Positions 11,340 through 23,165 of a stretch of 64,000 nucleotides of DNA are shown here, in pieces. The translations under genes and the position numbers were made by a program. Position 1 is the stretch's first letter. The number at the start of each line of letters is the position of its first letter. Source of the stretch: Closterium sp. Naga37s-1 (taxonomy: Eukaryota; Streptophyta; Zygnematophyceae; Desmidiales; Closteriaceae); the NCBI GenBank assembly GCA_947471745.1, contig CANJKZ010000082.1, positions 36,040 through 100,039 on the forward strand, written 5' to 3'. The notes beneath the pieces are model-generated. The model was not told the DNA's origin, did no database searches, and saw nothing but the letters and a program-made list of their open reading frames with translations.

Positions 11340-12180
11340 TAGAGGCCCCTCTCACGGCCCCTCGCGCCACCCTCAGCGGCCCCGTCGCCGCCCCTAGCGG
11401 CCCCGTAGCCGCCCTTCCAGGCCCCTCGCGGCCCCTACGCGGCCCCGTCGCCGCCCCTAGCGGCCCTGTCGCCGCCCCTAGCGGCCCCGTTGCCGCCTCC
11501 CTCCCTACGCGGCCCCGTTGCCGCCCCTACGCGGCCCCGTCGCGGCCCCTAGCGGCCCCGTCGCCGCCCCTACGCGGCCCCGTTGCCGCCCCTAGCGGCC
11601 CCGTAGCCGCTCCCCTCCCTACGCGGCCCCGTAGCCGCCCCTACGCGGCCCCGTCGCCGCCCCTAGCGGCCCCGTCGCCGCCCCTAGCGGCCCCGTCGCC
11701 GCTGACCTCCCTACGCGGCCCCGTTGCCGCCCCTACGCGGCCCCGTCGCCGCCCCTACGCGGCCCCGTCGCCGCCCCTAGCGGCCCCGTAGCCGCTCCCC
11801 TCCCTACGCGGCCCCGTCGCCGCCCCCACGCGGCCCCGTCGCCGCCCCTACGCGGCCCCGTCGCCGCCCCTAGCGGCCCCGTCGCCGCCCCTAGCGGCCC
11901 CGTCGCCGCTGACCTCCCTACGCGGCCCCGTTGACGCCCCTACGCGGCCCCGTCGCCGCCCCTACGCGGCCCCGTCGCCGCCCCTAGCGGCCCCGTCACC
12001 GCTCCCCTCCCTACGCGGCCCCGTCGCCGCCCCTACGCGGCCTCGTAGCCGCCCCTACGCGGCCCCGTCGCCGCCCCTAGCGGCCCCGTCGCCGCTCCCC
12101 TCCCTACGCGGCCCCGTCGCCGCCCCTAGCGGCCCCGTCGCCGCCCCTACCCGGCCCCGTCGCTGCCCCTAGCGGGCAGC
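11340..12180. repeat. GC-rich array in leader of element C, block 1
   Basis: About 0.8 kb of CGGCCCCGTCGCCGCCCC-like units of uneven length (about 17-20 bp) alternating CTAG and CTACG joints. No coding sense was recognised. Confidence 0.8.
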
Positions 12181-12230
12181 CGAGCCGCCGAGCCACCCAA
12201 CACCTGAGCCGCCGAGTCGCCCAGCAGCCG

Positions 12231-13069
12231 AGCCGCCCCTGGAGCAGCCACCACTCCAGCAGCCGCCCCTGGAGCAGCCGCCACTGCAGCAGCCGCCCCT
12301 GGAGCAGCCGCCACTGCAGCAGCCGCCCCTGGACCAGCCGCCACTGCAGCAGCCGCCCCTGGAGCAGCCGCCACTGCAGCAGCCGCCTCTGGAGCAGCCG
12401 CCACTGCAGCGGCCGCCCCTGGAGCAGCCGCCACTGCAGCGGCCGCCCCTGGAGCAGCCGCCACTGCAGCGGCCGCCCCTGGAGCAGCCGCCACTGCAGC
12501 GGCCGCCCCTGGAGCAGCCGCCGCTGCAGCGGCCGCCCCTGGAGCAGCCGCCGCTGCAGCGGCCGCCCCTGGAGCAGCCGCCGCTGCAGCAGCCGCCCCT
12601 GGAGCAGCCGCCGCTGCAGCAGCCGCCCCTGGAGCAGCCGCCGCTGCAGCAGCCGCCCCTGGAGCAGCCGCCGCTGCAGCAGCCGCCCCTGGAGCAGCCG
12701 CCGCTGCAGCAGCCGCCCCTGGAGCAGCCGCCGCTGCAGCAGCCGCCCCTGGAGCAGCCGCCGCTGCAGCAGCCGCCCCTGGAGCAGCCGCCGCTGCAGC
12801 AGCCGCCCCTGGAGCAGCCGCCGCTGCAGCAGCCGCCCCTGGAGCAGCCGCCGCTGCAGCAGCCGCCCCTGGAGCAGCCGCCAGTGCAGCAGCCGCCCCT
12901 GGAGCAGCCGCCAGTGCAGCAGCCGCCCCTGGAGCAGCCGCCACTGCAGCAGCCGCCCCTGGAGCAGCCACCGCTGCAGCAGCCGCCCCTGGAGCAGCCG
13001 CCACTGCAGCAGCCGCCCCTGGAGCAGCCGCCACTGCACCAGCCGCCCCTGGAGCAGCCACCCCTGCAG
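12231..13069. repeat. 30-bp tandem array in leader of element C, block 2
   Basis: About 28 copies of a 30-bp unit (GGAGCAGCCGCC then ACTGCAGCAG then CCGCCCCT). Both strands stay open through it (PPLEQPPLQ on plus; Ala/Gly- or Leu/Gln/Arg-rich on minus). This follows from the 30-bp period and is not taken as coding. Confidence 0.9.
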
Positions 13070-16000
13070 CTGCCGCGGAGCTCTCGCTCTACAGTGGTAG
13101 CGGCATCGCCGTTGCCGCCGTCGTACGCCTGCCCTTCTCGCCACTGGTGAGCACTGCCCTGCCCGTACTGCTGTTACTGCTGCTCTTACTACTGCTGCTC
13201 TTTCTACTGCTACTGCTGCTCCTGGCGTGGCCAGATGCAGCTCCAGCGTCGCCCGCGTGAGTCCCTCACCCCCCAACAGCTTCGTGAGTGGTACGCTAGT
13301 TGGGGTTGTCGGGGTGGCCGTAGTGGGAGTCGTCCTGGAGTGAATAGTTCCGCAGCTGCTTGTAGTGGCAGGATGCAGCTCCGGCGTCGCCCGCGTGAGT
13401 CCCTCACCCCCCAACAGCTTCGTGAGTGGTACACCAGTTGGGGTTGTCGGGGTGGCAGTAGTGGGAGTCGTCCTGGAGTGGGTAGTTCGGGAGTTTCTTG
13501 TAGTGGCCCGGTGCAGCAGCAGCGTTGTCCGCGCGAGACTCTTTCACCCCAGCAGCTTCGTGAGTGGTACGCTCAGAGTGGAGGGTCGCTGAGTACTGCT
13601 CGCTGCCCGTACGTTATTAGCACGGGTGTCCGGACTGGTCAGACTTGCGGGACGCGTAGTCACACAGAGTCCCGCTGCTTCGCCCGTCTGAGCGACACTT
13701 GGCGTACAGAGTTTGGCGACGACGCTGAGCTCCCCGACTGGGTGGAGCTGCTTAGGCAGAGGGTAGATATCTTTGCTCTTGACTATGATGCTATTCTCAC
13801 TGCAATGTATGCATTGTCTACTAGTGCCGAGGGAGTCTGTCACCTGTGTGTGCCGCCTGACCCCGGTATCCAGTCTGCTGCTCTAGGTGCTGGTGAGGCT
13901 GCTGCTCTAGGTGCTAGTGCGTCTGCTGCCCCAGGTGCTGGTGAGTCTGCTCTCTCAGGTACCACGTCGGCTCAGGCCTTACACACCTTCACCCTTGACT
14001 CGGGTGCTTCCCGCTCCTTCTTTCGATACCGCACCACGCTTACGCCGCTTAGTCGGCCGGTTGCGGTCTCCCTGGCGGACCCCTCTGGGGGTCCTGTCCT
14101 TGCTAGCTTCTCCACTGTCTTACCGTGCCCGGCAGCCCCCTCTGGCACCCTGTCAGGTCTCTACCTCCCCTCGTTCTCTACGAACTTGGTGAGTGGAGCT
14201 GATCTACAGGATAGGGGGGTTGACCAGTTCACTCCTGCGAGTCAGCGGGTGACCCACTGCACGTGTGCTCGGACAGGCCGACACTTGGCCACGTTCACCC
14301 GTCGGCCGGGGTCGAGCCTGTACACACTTACTACTGAGTCTCCTCTGACTGCTGAGTCTGGTCAGGTAGTTGCGTCGAGTCAGGTGTTTGCTGCAGCGTC
14401 CAGGTCTGGTCCTGAGTCTGCTCCCTGCTCGTGTCATCTCCTGTCCCACCAGACTCTCCTTTGGCACCACCGCCTTGGTCACCCCTCCCTGCCTCGTCTC
14501 CGAGGCATGGCCTCCCGTGTCCTTGTCTCTGGTCTTCCCCGGTCTCTCCCTCCCCTACCTCCGGGGCCTGCCCCTACCTGCGTCCCCTGCGTCGAGGGGC
14601 GAAAGCGAGCCGCCCCTCACTCCTCCGAGTTTCCTCCGACAGAGGCTCCGCTGCAGACTCTTCACATGGACGTGTGGGGCCCCGCCCGCATCCGTGGACA
14701 GGGGCACGAGCGTTACTTCCTGTTGGTGGTTGACGACTACTCGCGTTACACCACAGTCTTCCCCTTGCGCAGCAAGGGTGACGTCACTGAGGTGTTGATC
14801 GACTGGATCCGCGCAGCTCGTCTCCAGCTCAGAGAGAGTTTCGGCTCGGACTTTCCTGTTCTGCGTCTGCACTCTGACAGAGGCGGGGAGTTTTCCTCTG
14901 CCCGTCTGGGAGCCTTCTGTCGTGCACAGGGCATCCGTCAGACCTTCACGCTTCCGGCCTCTCCACAGCAAAATGGGATTGCTGAGCGCCGCATTGGCAT
15001 GGTCATGGACGTCGCTCGTACGTCCATGATCCATGCGGCTGCCCCCCATTTTCTGTGGCCGTTTGCGGTTCAGTACGCAGCGCATCAGCTCAACCTTCAG
15101 CCCCGGGTCTCCTTGCCTGAGACCTCCCCCACCTTGCGGTGGACGGGGAAGGTTGGCGATGCGTCTGCGTTTCGGGTCTGGGGATCTCGGGCGTTTGTCC
15201 ACGACTTGTCTGCGGACAAGCTGTCCCCCCGTGCTGTTCCCAGCGTCTTCCTTGGCTTCCCCCCTGACGCGCCTGGTTGGCAGTTTTACCACCCCACCTC
15301 GCGCCGTGTTCTGTCCTCCCAGGACGTCACCTTTGACGAGTCGGTGCCTTACTACCGTCTCTTCCCCTACCGCACTGCGCCCCTCCCCCCGCCGCCGCTC
15401 TTCCTTGCGCCAGGTCCTCCCCCGGTAGACCCCCTCCCCCCTCAGGGTCCTGCCCCGTCTGGTGTGTCCCAGGTAGACGCAGTCGAGCCTGTCGAGGTAG
15501 CTGTTGACTCTGGTGCTACTCGAGGTGCTGTGCCTGCGGGTGCCGGGTCTGTGGGTGCGGAGCCTGGGGGTGCTGAGTCCAGGGGTGCGGAGCCTGGGGG
15601 TGCTGAGTCTGGGGGTGCTGAGCCTGGGGGTGCTGAGTCTGGGGGTGCTGAGCCTGGGGGTTCTGAGCCTGGGGGTGCGGAGCCTGGGGGTGCTGGGTCT
15701 GCTCGTGTGACCTCTCGCGGTGCTTCGTCGAGGCGGGAGTCGCTCTCTCCGCAGGAGCTGCGCGAGTGGTTTGCCCGGCGCTGGAGCCGTGCTGCTAGAG
15801 CTGGAGGTACTACTGTTGCTGCTGGTCCCGGAGGTGCTCGTACTGGCGGTACTGGAGCTGCTGGGGCTGGGGGTGCTGCTGGAGGTACTGCTGGAGCTGC
15901 TGGCGGTACTGGAGCTGCCGTTCCTACTGGAGTTGGTGCTGTTGGAGCTATTGGAGTTTCTGGAGCTGGAGCTGCTGGGGGTGTCGGCGCTGGTGATTCT

Positions 16001-18413
16001 GCTGGCGCTGGTGCGTCTGAGGGTGCTGGAGTTGGCGCTGTTGGCGCCGGCGGTGCTGCTGACACTGGTGCTGCCGCTGGGGGTACTGGTGCTGTCTCTG
16101 CTGGTTCTGGAGGCACTGCGCGGCCGCGGCCGTACTTCGTTCCGCTACTTGAGCAGGTTCTTCGTCTCCCGCCCTCTACTGGTCCTGCTCCTCCCTTAGA
16201 GTGTCCACAGCCTGTCCAGTCGCAGTTCCAGTTACAGCCCGCCTCCCCCCTGCCTGCTCCTTCTCCCTACACTGGTCCTACTGGAGGTCTTGCTGAGCGT
16301 CGTGAGCCTGCGTCTCGTCCTGCGTCGCCTGTTCGTGCTACTCGCACTAGTCGTCGTTCTCCGCGTCCGCGTCCTCCTGCGGTCCCAGGCACACACCAGA
16401 CGCGTCTGCCTTAGTTGCTGAGCTTGTCGACTTTGCTGCTCGCTGTCGTCTAGACTACGCTGCTAGTCTCGTTGCTGAGTCTGCGTCTGTCTGTTCTCCG
16501 TCCGTCGGGGGTGAGTGTGCTCTTAGCACGGACGTCGTTGAGGACAGGCAGGAGGAGTTCCAGTGTTTTGCTGCTGCTTTGCCTCATCTCGTGTCCACGC
16601 AGATTGCCCCTGAGGGAGACCCGGATGCACCAGACATCCCGACTCCTCGATCGTACGCTGAGGCGATCGAGTGTCCCTACTCCTCTCAGTGGCAGTCAGC
16701 CATGGACGCAGAGATGGCTTCCTGGAAGTCCACAGGCACCTACGTCGACGAGGTTCCCCCACCTGGGGCGAACATCGTCAGTGGCATGTGGATTTTCAGG
16801 GTGAAGCGGCTGCCGGGTTCTCCGCCTGTTTTCAAGGCGCGTTACGTGGCTCGAGGCTTCAGTCAGCGGCAGGGAGTTGACTACTTTCAGACCTTCTCTC
16901 CCACCCCGAAGATGACCACTCTTCGGGTGCTGCTGCACATAGCCGCTCAGGGCGACTACGAGCTTCACTCTCTTGACTTCAGCACTGCTTTCCTACAGGG
17001 CAGCCTGCACGAGGAGATCTGGTTGCGCCGCCCTCCTGGCTTCACTGGGTCGTTTCCTCCTGGTACCCAGTGGAGCCTCCGGCGGCCAGTCTACGGTCTC
17101 CGCCAGGCGCCCCGTGAGTGGCACGACACACTGAGGACTACACTTGCGGCTCTTGGGTTTGCTCCTTCTACTGCTGATCCGTCGCTGTTTCTACGCACCG
17201 ACACCTCTTTGCCGCCGTTGTACATCCTCGTGTACGTCGACGACTTGGTCTTTGCTACTGCTGACACTGCTGGACTCGCCCACGTGAAGTCCGAGCTGCA
17301 GAAGAGACACACGTGCACAGACCTGGGTGAACTGCGCAGCTACCTTGGCTTGCAGATCACCCGGGACAGAGCACAGCGCACCATTACCCTGACTCAGTCA
17401 CACATGGTGCAGCAGGTCCTTCAGCGCTTCGACTTCACGTACTCCTCGCCTCAGGCCACTCCTCTGTCTACTCGCCACTCGCTCTCAGCTCTGCCTTCGG
17501 ATGAGTCCGTAGAGCCGAGTGGCCCGTACCCAGAGCTTGTTGGCTGCCTCATGTACCTGATGACCTGCACACGACCTGACCTTGCATACCCTCTTAGCAT
17601 CTTGGCACGCTATGTTGCTCCTGGGAGACACCGACCAGAGCACATGGCTGCAGCGAAGAGGGTGTTGCGCTACTTGTGCAGTACGTCGGGCATGGGGCTA
17701 GTGCTTGGAGGGCGACGTCGAGTGGTCCTCACAGGTCACGCAGACGCTTCTTGGGCTGACGACCAGGCTACGCAGCGGTCGTCACAGGGTTACACCTTCA
17801 GCCTTGGTTCCGGCTCTGTTTCGTGGCGGTCTACCCGCTCGTCTTCTGTTCTCGGCTCCAGCTGTGAGGCCGAGATCTACGCGGGGGCCATGGCTGCACA
17901 GGAGTTACGCTGGCTCACCTACCTGCTGACTGACCTAGGAGAGGCGCCTCGTTCTCCTCCAGTTCTGTACGTAGACAACAAGGCCATGCTGGCCTTGTGT
18001 CGGGAGCACAGACTGGAGCACAGAACGAAGCACATTGCTCTTCGCTACTTCCTTGCTCGTGAGCTGCAGCAGCGTGGTCAGCTGCGCCTTGCTTACGTGG
18101 CCTCTGAGGCCAACACTGCTGATATCTTTACCAAGGCACTTCCGCCTGGTGATCATCAGCGTTTCTGTACGATGCTAGGTCTTGTGCCTACTTGGCCTCA
18201 CTTGCTCACTTCTTGACCTTGCTTGTACTGTGATCTTTCTATACCTGCACTTGCTTGTTTACCTTTATATATGATCTTGCATGTGAACTGGCCTTTTGGC
18301 CTTGCTCTTGTGCTCGGATTGTGTGGTGACGTTGTGATCCACCCTGAGCTTGCTTTGCTTTGCTTGACTGGTCTTGTGACCTCTTGTTCTCCCCCACTTT
18401 GCCTATGGGGGTG

Positions 18414-18539
18414 TGTCAAACTCATATGCTATAGTCTGTGTAGGCTGTAGTGGGGTAGACAATATGGGGTACAACACTTCTAGGTTTTCCTACTTGTACC
18501 CACCTGCTTGCTAGTTCATTCATTCCTCATTTCTTTACA
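18414..18539 (+). repeat. 3' LTR of element C
   Basis: 126 bp, TGTCAAAC to CTTTACA, immediately after the polypurine tract; about one mismatch to its partner. Confidence 0.93.
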
Positions 18540-18885
18540 CCAGCTTGTTATTGTCAGCTTGTCATTGCCAGCTTGTCATTGCCAGCTTGTCATTGCCAGC
18601 TTGTCATCGCCAGCTTGTCATTACCAGCTTGTCATTGTCAGCTTGTCATTGTCAGCTTGTCATTGTCAGCTTGTCATTGCCAGCTTGTCATTGCCAGCTT
18701 GTCATTACCAGCTTGTCATTGCCAGCTTGTCATTGTCAGCTTGTCATTGTCAGCTCGTCATTGTCAGCTTGTCATTGCCAGCTTGACATTGTCAGCTTGT
18801 CATTGTCAGCTTGTCATTGTCAGCTTGTCATTGTCAGCTTGTCATTGTCAGCTTGTCATTGTCAGCTTGTCATTGCCAGTTTGTT
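18540..18885. repeat. 14-bp minisatellite, target of element C
   Basis: About 24 copies of CAGCTTGTCATTGC with T/C variation (TTGTCATTGTCAG). Element C is inserted in it: one unit remains at 11069-11082. The open frames through it are a consequence of the repeat. Confidence 0.9.
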
Positions 18886-20640
18886 ACTGCTACTTTCCCA
18901 GTTACCTTTCCCCATTGCCACTTGCCGTCGATTTCGCATCGCCGTTTCGCAGCCAAATTTCCACTCTCATGCTGCCACTCAATTGCCCATCGCCAATTGC
19001 TGTCAACTTCACATATCTGCGTTACCAGTGCATTGCCCATTGCCACCCTCCATGCCAATTTGATCCTCTGCCATTATTTCCTGCTGACTCCTGCAATGCA
19101 CATGTGGCGCATAAGAGGCCCCAGTTTCACACCCTCGCATCCACGTCGACGTAAAACTGGGGCATTGCCTATCCACGCCTGCATCCCCTCTGCATGCCCC
19201 ACCCACTCAGGCTGTCCTCATTGTGACTACACCATGCTCTCACTTCTTATGGCACTTGTTATGTCATTTCTTCCCTCTGTCACCTTGCACTTGTTTGTTT
19301 TCCTCCTGTCTTCCCACTGATGTCATTTTTCATTGACATTTCTCCACACAAGCCCCCATCCCATCTGTTGTCTGTCCAATGCCATGTTGTATTTGTCATC
19401 TCGCACTGACATCATCCCATCCTGATCATTCAAACGTCATTAATCCATCATGACCCCATGATCAGCATTGCAGGGTGATGTTCCCAAAGCCATCCTCCCA
19501 CGGCTATCAGTTCATTCTCATCGTTGCATCTTCATTCTTCCACTGCTCGTACCTCATGCTATCTTTCCTCTTTTTTTTCCCACTTCCTATCCTACTGCCA
19601 TATTTTCATTGTCACTCTTTTAATGCCACTATTACGTCTGAATACTCTCATTCCTAACTTTCTTGTGTCAGGCTTCCGCTAAATGCAGCTGCGTGTTTCA
19701 CTAAATCCTTTGTCACAACTCTCCATGCCACACATCCTCCTCACCCAGCACCGCATGCTCAATGTGCATCATGAGCATGCTTGTCCGTCATTCGAGTTAC
19801 AGCCGCCTGTCTACATCTCTTGTCCGCATCCACTTTTCCTGACTCGAGGTCATGCAACAAAAGAACTTATGCTTGACCTGGTTATGTGCAATCTTGAGCG
19901 CATGTTTCCTATTATGGAGTGTACCGTATATGCTTGGCTGAAGCCCAAGAAACTGGATGAACTCCCTCTGCAACCACATGCTGGGAGTAGTATCGTGCAA
20001 CAAGGCATCTGGTACGTAAAGTACCGTACAACTATGGCCAGAGATTTTTTTTCATTTGTCTGGAGTTAACTTTTACTTTCCACTCAACATTTTTCTTTGG
20101 TGGTTGTTGAAAGGTACCGGTATGAACCGTAGAACGTCTGATTCTCAGAATTAGTTTTTGTAGTGTAAGTAGGTTTCAATTTTTAGTCAAACAACTCTTG
20201 TTATGCGTACCGATAATTCAAACCACCACACCTGCATTATAACCAACATCGAGCCACTTTTAGCGCCACGAACAGCCCGTAGTCCCTCAACTCAATTCAA
20301 CCAGCAGCGAGCGATCGCACGTCACCCGATCTTCGCGGCTCAGCGCTTCGACGGCTCGGCAGGGCTTCGCGCGGAGGAGCAGCGGAGCGGAAACGGGACT
20401 GATGGGGGGAAGAGGGCGATGTGCGATTCGCTCTTCGCGCGAATAGAGCAGCAGACGTGACGCGCCGACTCGGAAGATCAGACCTGAAGCGCGGTTACGG
20501 GGGAAGATGGGGGAAGGAGAGCGACGCTTATGAGGAAAGGAGTGTGAGGGGCGTTCCGGTAACGCGATGGGGTGGGGTGTTAGCGATGGTAGACGCGTCG
20601 CTTTCGCGGGGCGATTCGGCACGTTGATCCTGCCTCGCAC
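18886..20640. other. AT-rich unique region without a supported gene
   Basis: Mixed unique DNA. A 128-codon frame at 19683-20069 (LDLVMCNLERMFPIMECTVYAWLKPKK) resembles nothing I know. From about 20280 composition turns GC-rich, consistent with the start of a gene region. Confidence 0.4.
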
Positions 20641-20710
20641 CCCGCACAATAGGATCGCTTGATGAAGGATCGCAAAAGCGCTCGCGCGGAGATCCTCGTC
20701 CCCTTTCCAA

Positions 20711-22330
20711 GTGCGTCGCATGCCATGTGCGAATCGCATCGCGCATACCAACGGAACCGTGAATCGGATGGAAAGCAGCCCTTCGCGTCACCTTCCCCGC
20801 GCTATCCGCGGCGCGCGGCTGCTTTCCGCCCGTTGTGCTCTCCGCTTCCCCCGTCCTCCTCCGCTTAACGTCGCCAGCAGCGCGGGTTTGCGCGAGCGCG
20901 GCGAACCACAGGAAGCGGAGGGCGGGTGCAAACGTGCGATGGCGGCGGGTCGTGGAAGCGTCCTGTTTCAACCCCCCTCGATTGACCACCTGGCGAAGCT
21001 TCCCAGGCAAATGGGATGGGACGCGGGGATGGGCGCAAGGGGGAATGGGCGCAAGGGGGAATGGGCGCAAGGGGGAATGGGCGCAAGGGGGAATGGGCAC
21101 GAGGGGAGATGGGTGGAAGGGGGGATGGACAGCGGAGTGGGAATGGGCGAAATAGGAGTTGGTGACAGTCGTGCTGTGCTGGCAGCCCAGGCGGCACTTG
21201 CGGGTGCTGCTGCAATGTCAGCGCATGGCGAGAAGCAAGGCGGCCTTGAGGATGCCATTGTGTTGCCCAGGTAATTCCTCGACCCCCCGTCACTCACATG
21301 GCTGTTGGGCCAGCTGGTGGTGAGTGAGGCAGCAGCGGCAGCAGTGGTGGAGCAAGGTGAGGGGCTGGTTTGCACAGGGCGTGAAATGGATGGCATGAAG
21401 TGGCGTTGACTGTTGTTGACTTGGTTGAATGCGAGTGTGGCTGAGGCAAGCCACTCAGGAGGAGGGCGAGGAGCGGCGAGGCGAGCAGGGGAGGGGAGAG
21501 GTGGGGCGAGTAGGTGTGCTCATGCGCAGCATGGATGGCATGAGCGATCTCAGTCACAAATGTGTCGTCCCCCTCTGACGGGGCAAGAAGGAATCCTGTG
21601 CCATCCCATGCCCACCCTGTGCCACCCGCTCCTTTACTGGCTTTTGCAGGGAATTCAATTCGTCTCAATAGTTTCTGAGGATTGCACTGCATGGGTGGAG
21701 GGTTGCAGCATCAGCGATGCTCTGTTGTCCTGAGGACTGCATTGTTATGCATTAGATTGGTGTTCGCATGCTTGTCCTTCGTTCTGAATGCTGTGGAAGA
21801 CCCAGGGCCGACTCGCTCACTTAACACCACAATCCATTCTGCACTCATATGCACCTCTGCATGCACCTCTGTGCACCTCTGCATGCACCTCTGCATGCAC
21901 CTCTGTGCACCTCTGCATGCACCTCTGTGCACGCAGCTTTCACCATCCTCCCATGCGCGCGCCTCACTTCTGAAGCTCCAATCGCTCTTTGCTCATGAAC
22001 CACCCTCTCTGCCCTCTCTGTCCCCTCCCCAGGTACCGCCATCCCTTCCGCAACACCAGAGCAGCCTCACCACCCGTGCCTCTGTTTGCCTGCCCGTGTG
22101 CTCCACAGTGCAGGGCAATGCCCTCCAGCTTCACACCCTTGATCCCTACTTCCTCCCTTCAATGCTCGATGCCCCCTGCCTCTTCCACTTCCTCCAGGCT
22201 TCTCCCAAGTGTTGCTGGGTCTTCCTCCCAGCCTGGCACACGCCGCTACGGGTACACCCCATTTCTGTGCTAATGCTGGCTATTCAGGCAGCAGGGGGAC
22301 ACGGAAAGGAATGCGACTCTACTAGATTGT
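20711..22330 (+). CDS. Possible unrecognised gene, exon structure uncertain
   Basis: An open frame at 20711-21274 has an Arg/Ser/Pro-rich start (RHLPRAIRGARLLSARCALRFPRPPP) that could be an organelle transit peptide, then a short GARGNGRKGEWAQGG repeat from a 16-bp minisatellite (about 21028-21100), then a cleaner stretch AVLAAQAALAGAAAMSAHGEKQGGLEDAIVLP ending at a CCCAG/GTAATT donor-like site near 21272. A CCCCAG acceptor-like site near 22032 is followed by an open frame of about 240 bp. AT-rich DNA like a 3' region follows. No domain was identified. The junction is a guess and the minus strand is also open in places. Confidence 0.25.
21855..21935. repeat. Short minisatellite CACCTCTGCATG/CACCTCTGTG
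   Basis: About seven alternating 10- and 12-bp units; lies in the presumed intron of the doubtful gene at 20.7-22.3 kb. Confidence 0.7.
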
Positions 22331-22779
22331 GATTGTGTAGGCTGATGTGAGGGTGGCAATAGCATTTATTGAGGTACCGTTGTTGGGCTGAGAAAAGCCA
22401 TTAGGATCTTTACAAGGCTAACTCTGAGTAGAAGTATTTGTAGTTGCGGAAGCGTTTTAATGACAAGTGTTGAACCACCTTGCGCTAGTATGTGAGGGCA
22501 AGATAGATTAATTATAGAGAAGTAATACAAGCATTTTTATAGGATTACAAGGAATATGAAAGGGTGCAACTAATCACTGTTTGCCCTAGCCTAGCCTAGC
22601 TCTAGCTCGCGCCTAGCATAGCCTAGCTCGCACCCTACCACCCTCCACGCCCTTGCGCCCTAGCCCCCTCCGCGCCCTCCGCGCCTTAGCCTCCGCGCCC
22701 TCCGCGCCGTCTCCGTGCCTTAGCGCCCTCCTCCTCCGCGCGTTAGCGCCCTCCGCGCGCCTAGCGTGCGCCCCTGCCC

Positions 22780-23165
22780 GTCGCCCAGGCGCCCGCCCTA
22801 GCCCGCGCCCAGGCGCCCGCCCTAGCCCGCGCCCAGGCGCCCGCCCTAGCCCGTCGCCCAGGCGCCCGCCCCAGCCCGTCGCCCAGGCGCCCGCCCCGGC
22901 CCGTCGCCCAGGCGCCCGCCCTAGCCCGTCGCCCAGGCGCCCGCCCCTGCCCGTCGCCCAGGCGCCCGCCCCAGCCCGTCGCCCAGGCGCCCGCCCCAGC
23001 CCGTCGCCCAGGCGCCCGCCCTAGCTCGTCGCCCAGGCGCCCGCCCTAGCCCGTCGCCCAGGCCCGCGCCCTAGCCCGTCGCCCAGGCGCCCGTCCTAGC
23101 CCGTCGCCCAGGCGCCCGCCCTGGCCCGTCGCCCCAGCCCGCGCCCTGGCCCGTCGCCCCCGCCC
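22780..23165. repeat. 25-bp tandem array in leader of element D
   Basis: About 15 copies of a 25-bp unit GGCGCCCGCCC-AGCCC-GTCGCCCA, preceded by shorter CTAGCCTAGC and GCCCTCCGC repeats (22580-22770). Confidence 0.85.

Larger units (their letters stand above)
11083..18539 (+). mobile_element. Ty1/copia element C, young, broken
   Basis: 7.46 kb on the plus strand. LTRs of 126 bp (11083-11208 and 18414-18539) differ at about one base; the target duplication CCAGC flanks it (11078-11082 and 18540-18544). Primer site TGGTATAGAGCAGG follows the 5' LTR. After a 2-kb repeat leader come two copies of a RPRESLTPQQLREWY block (about 13240-13440), a Cys/His knuckle (about 13600-13680), protease (about 14000), integrase (about 14450-15300), the Gly/Ala linker (about 15500-16300), RT (about 16690-17400) and RNase H (about 17700-18200). 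No UBN2-type Gag part was recognised. About one break in the pol region. Confidence 0.93.

Noticed and set aside
12104-13414. Ala/Gly- and Leu/Gln/Arg-repeat minus-strand frames of 304-436 codons
   Set aside because: Artefact of the 30-bp array in the leader of element C, antisense to the element.
22330-22560. 5' LTR of element D
   Set aside because: A GTGTAGGCTGATGTGAGG stretch resembles LTR cores, but no TG...CA ends, primer site or match to the 27611 LTR could be shown.
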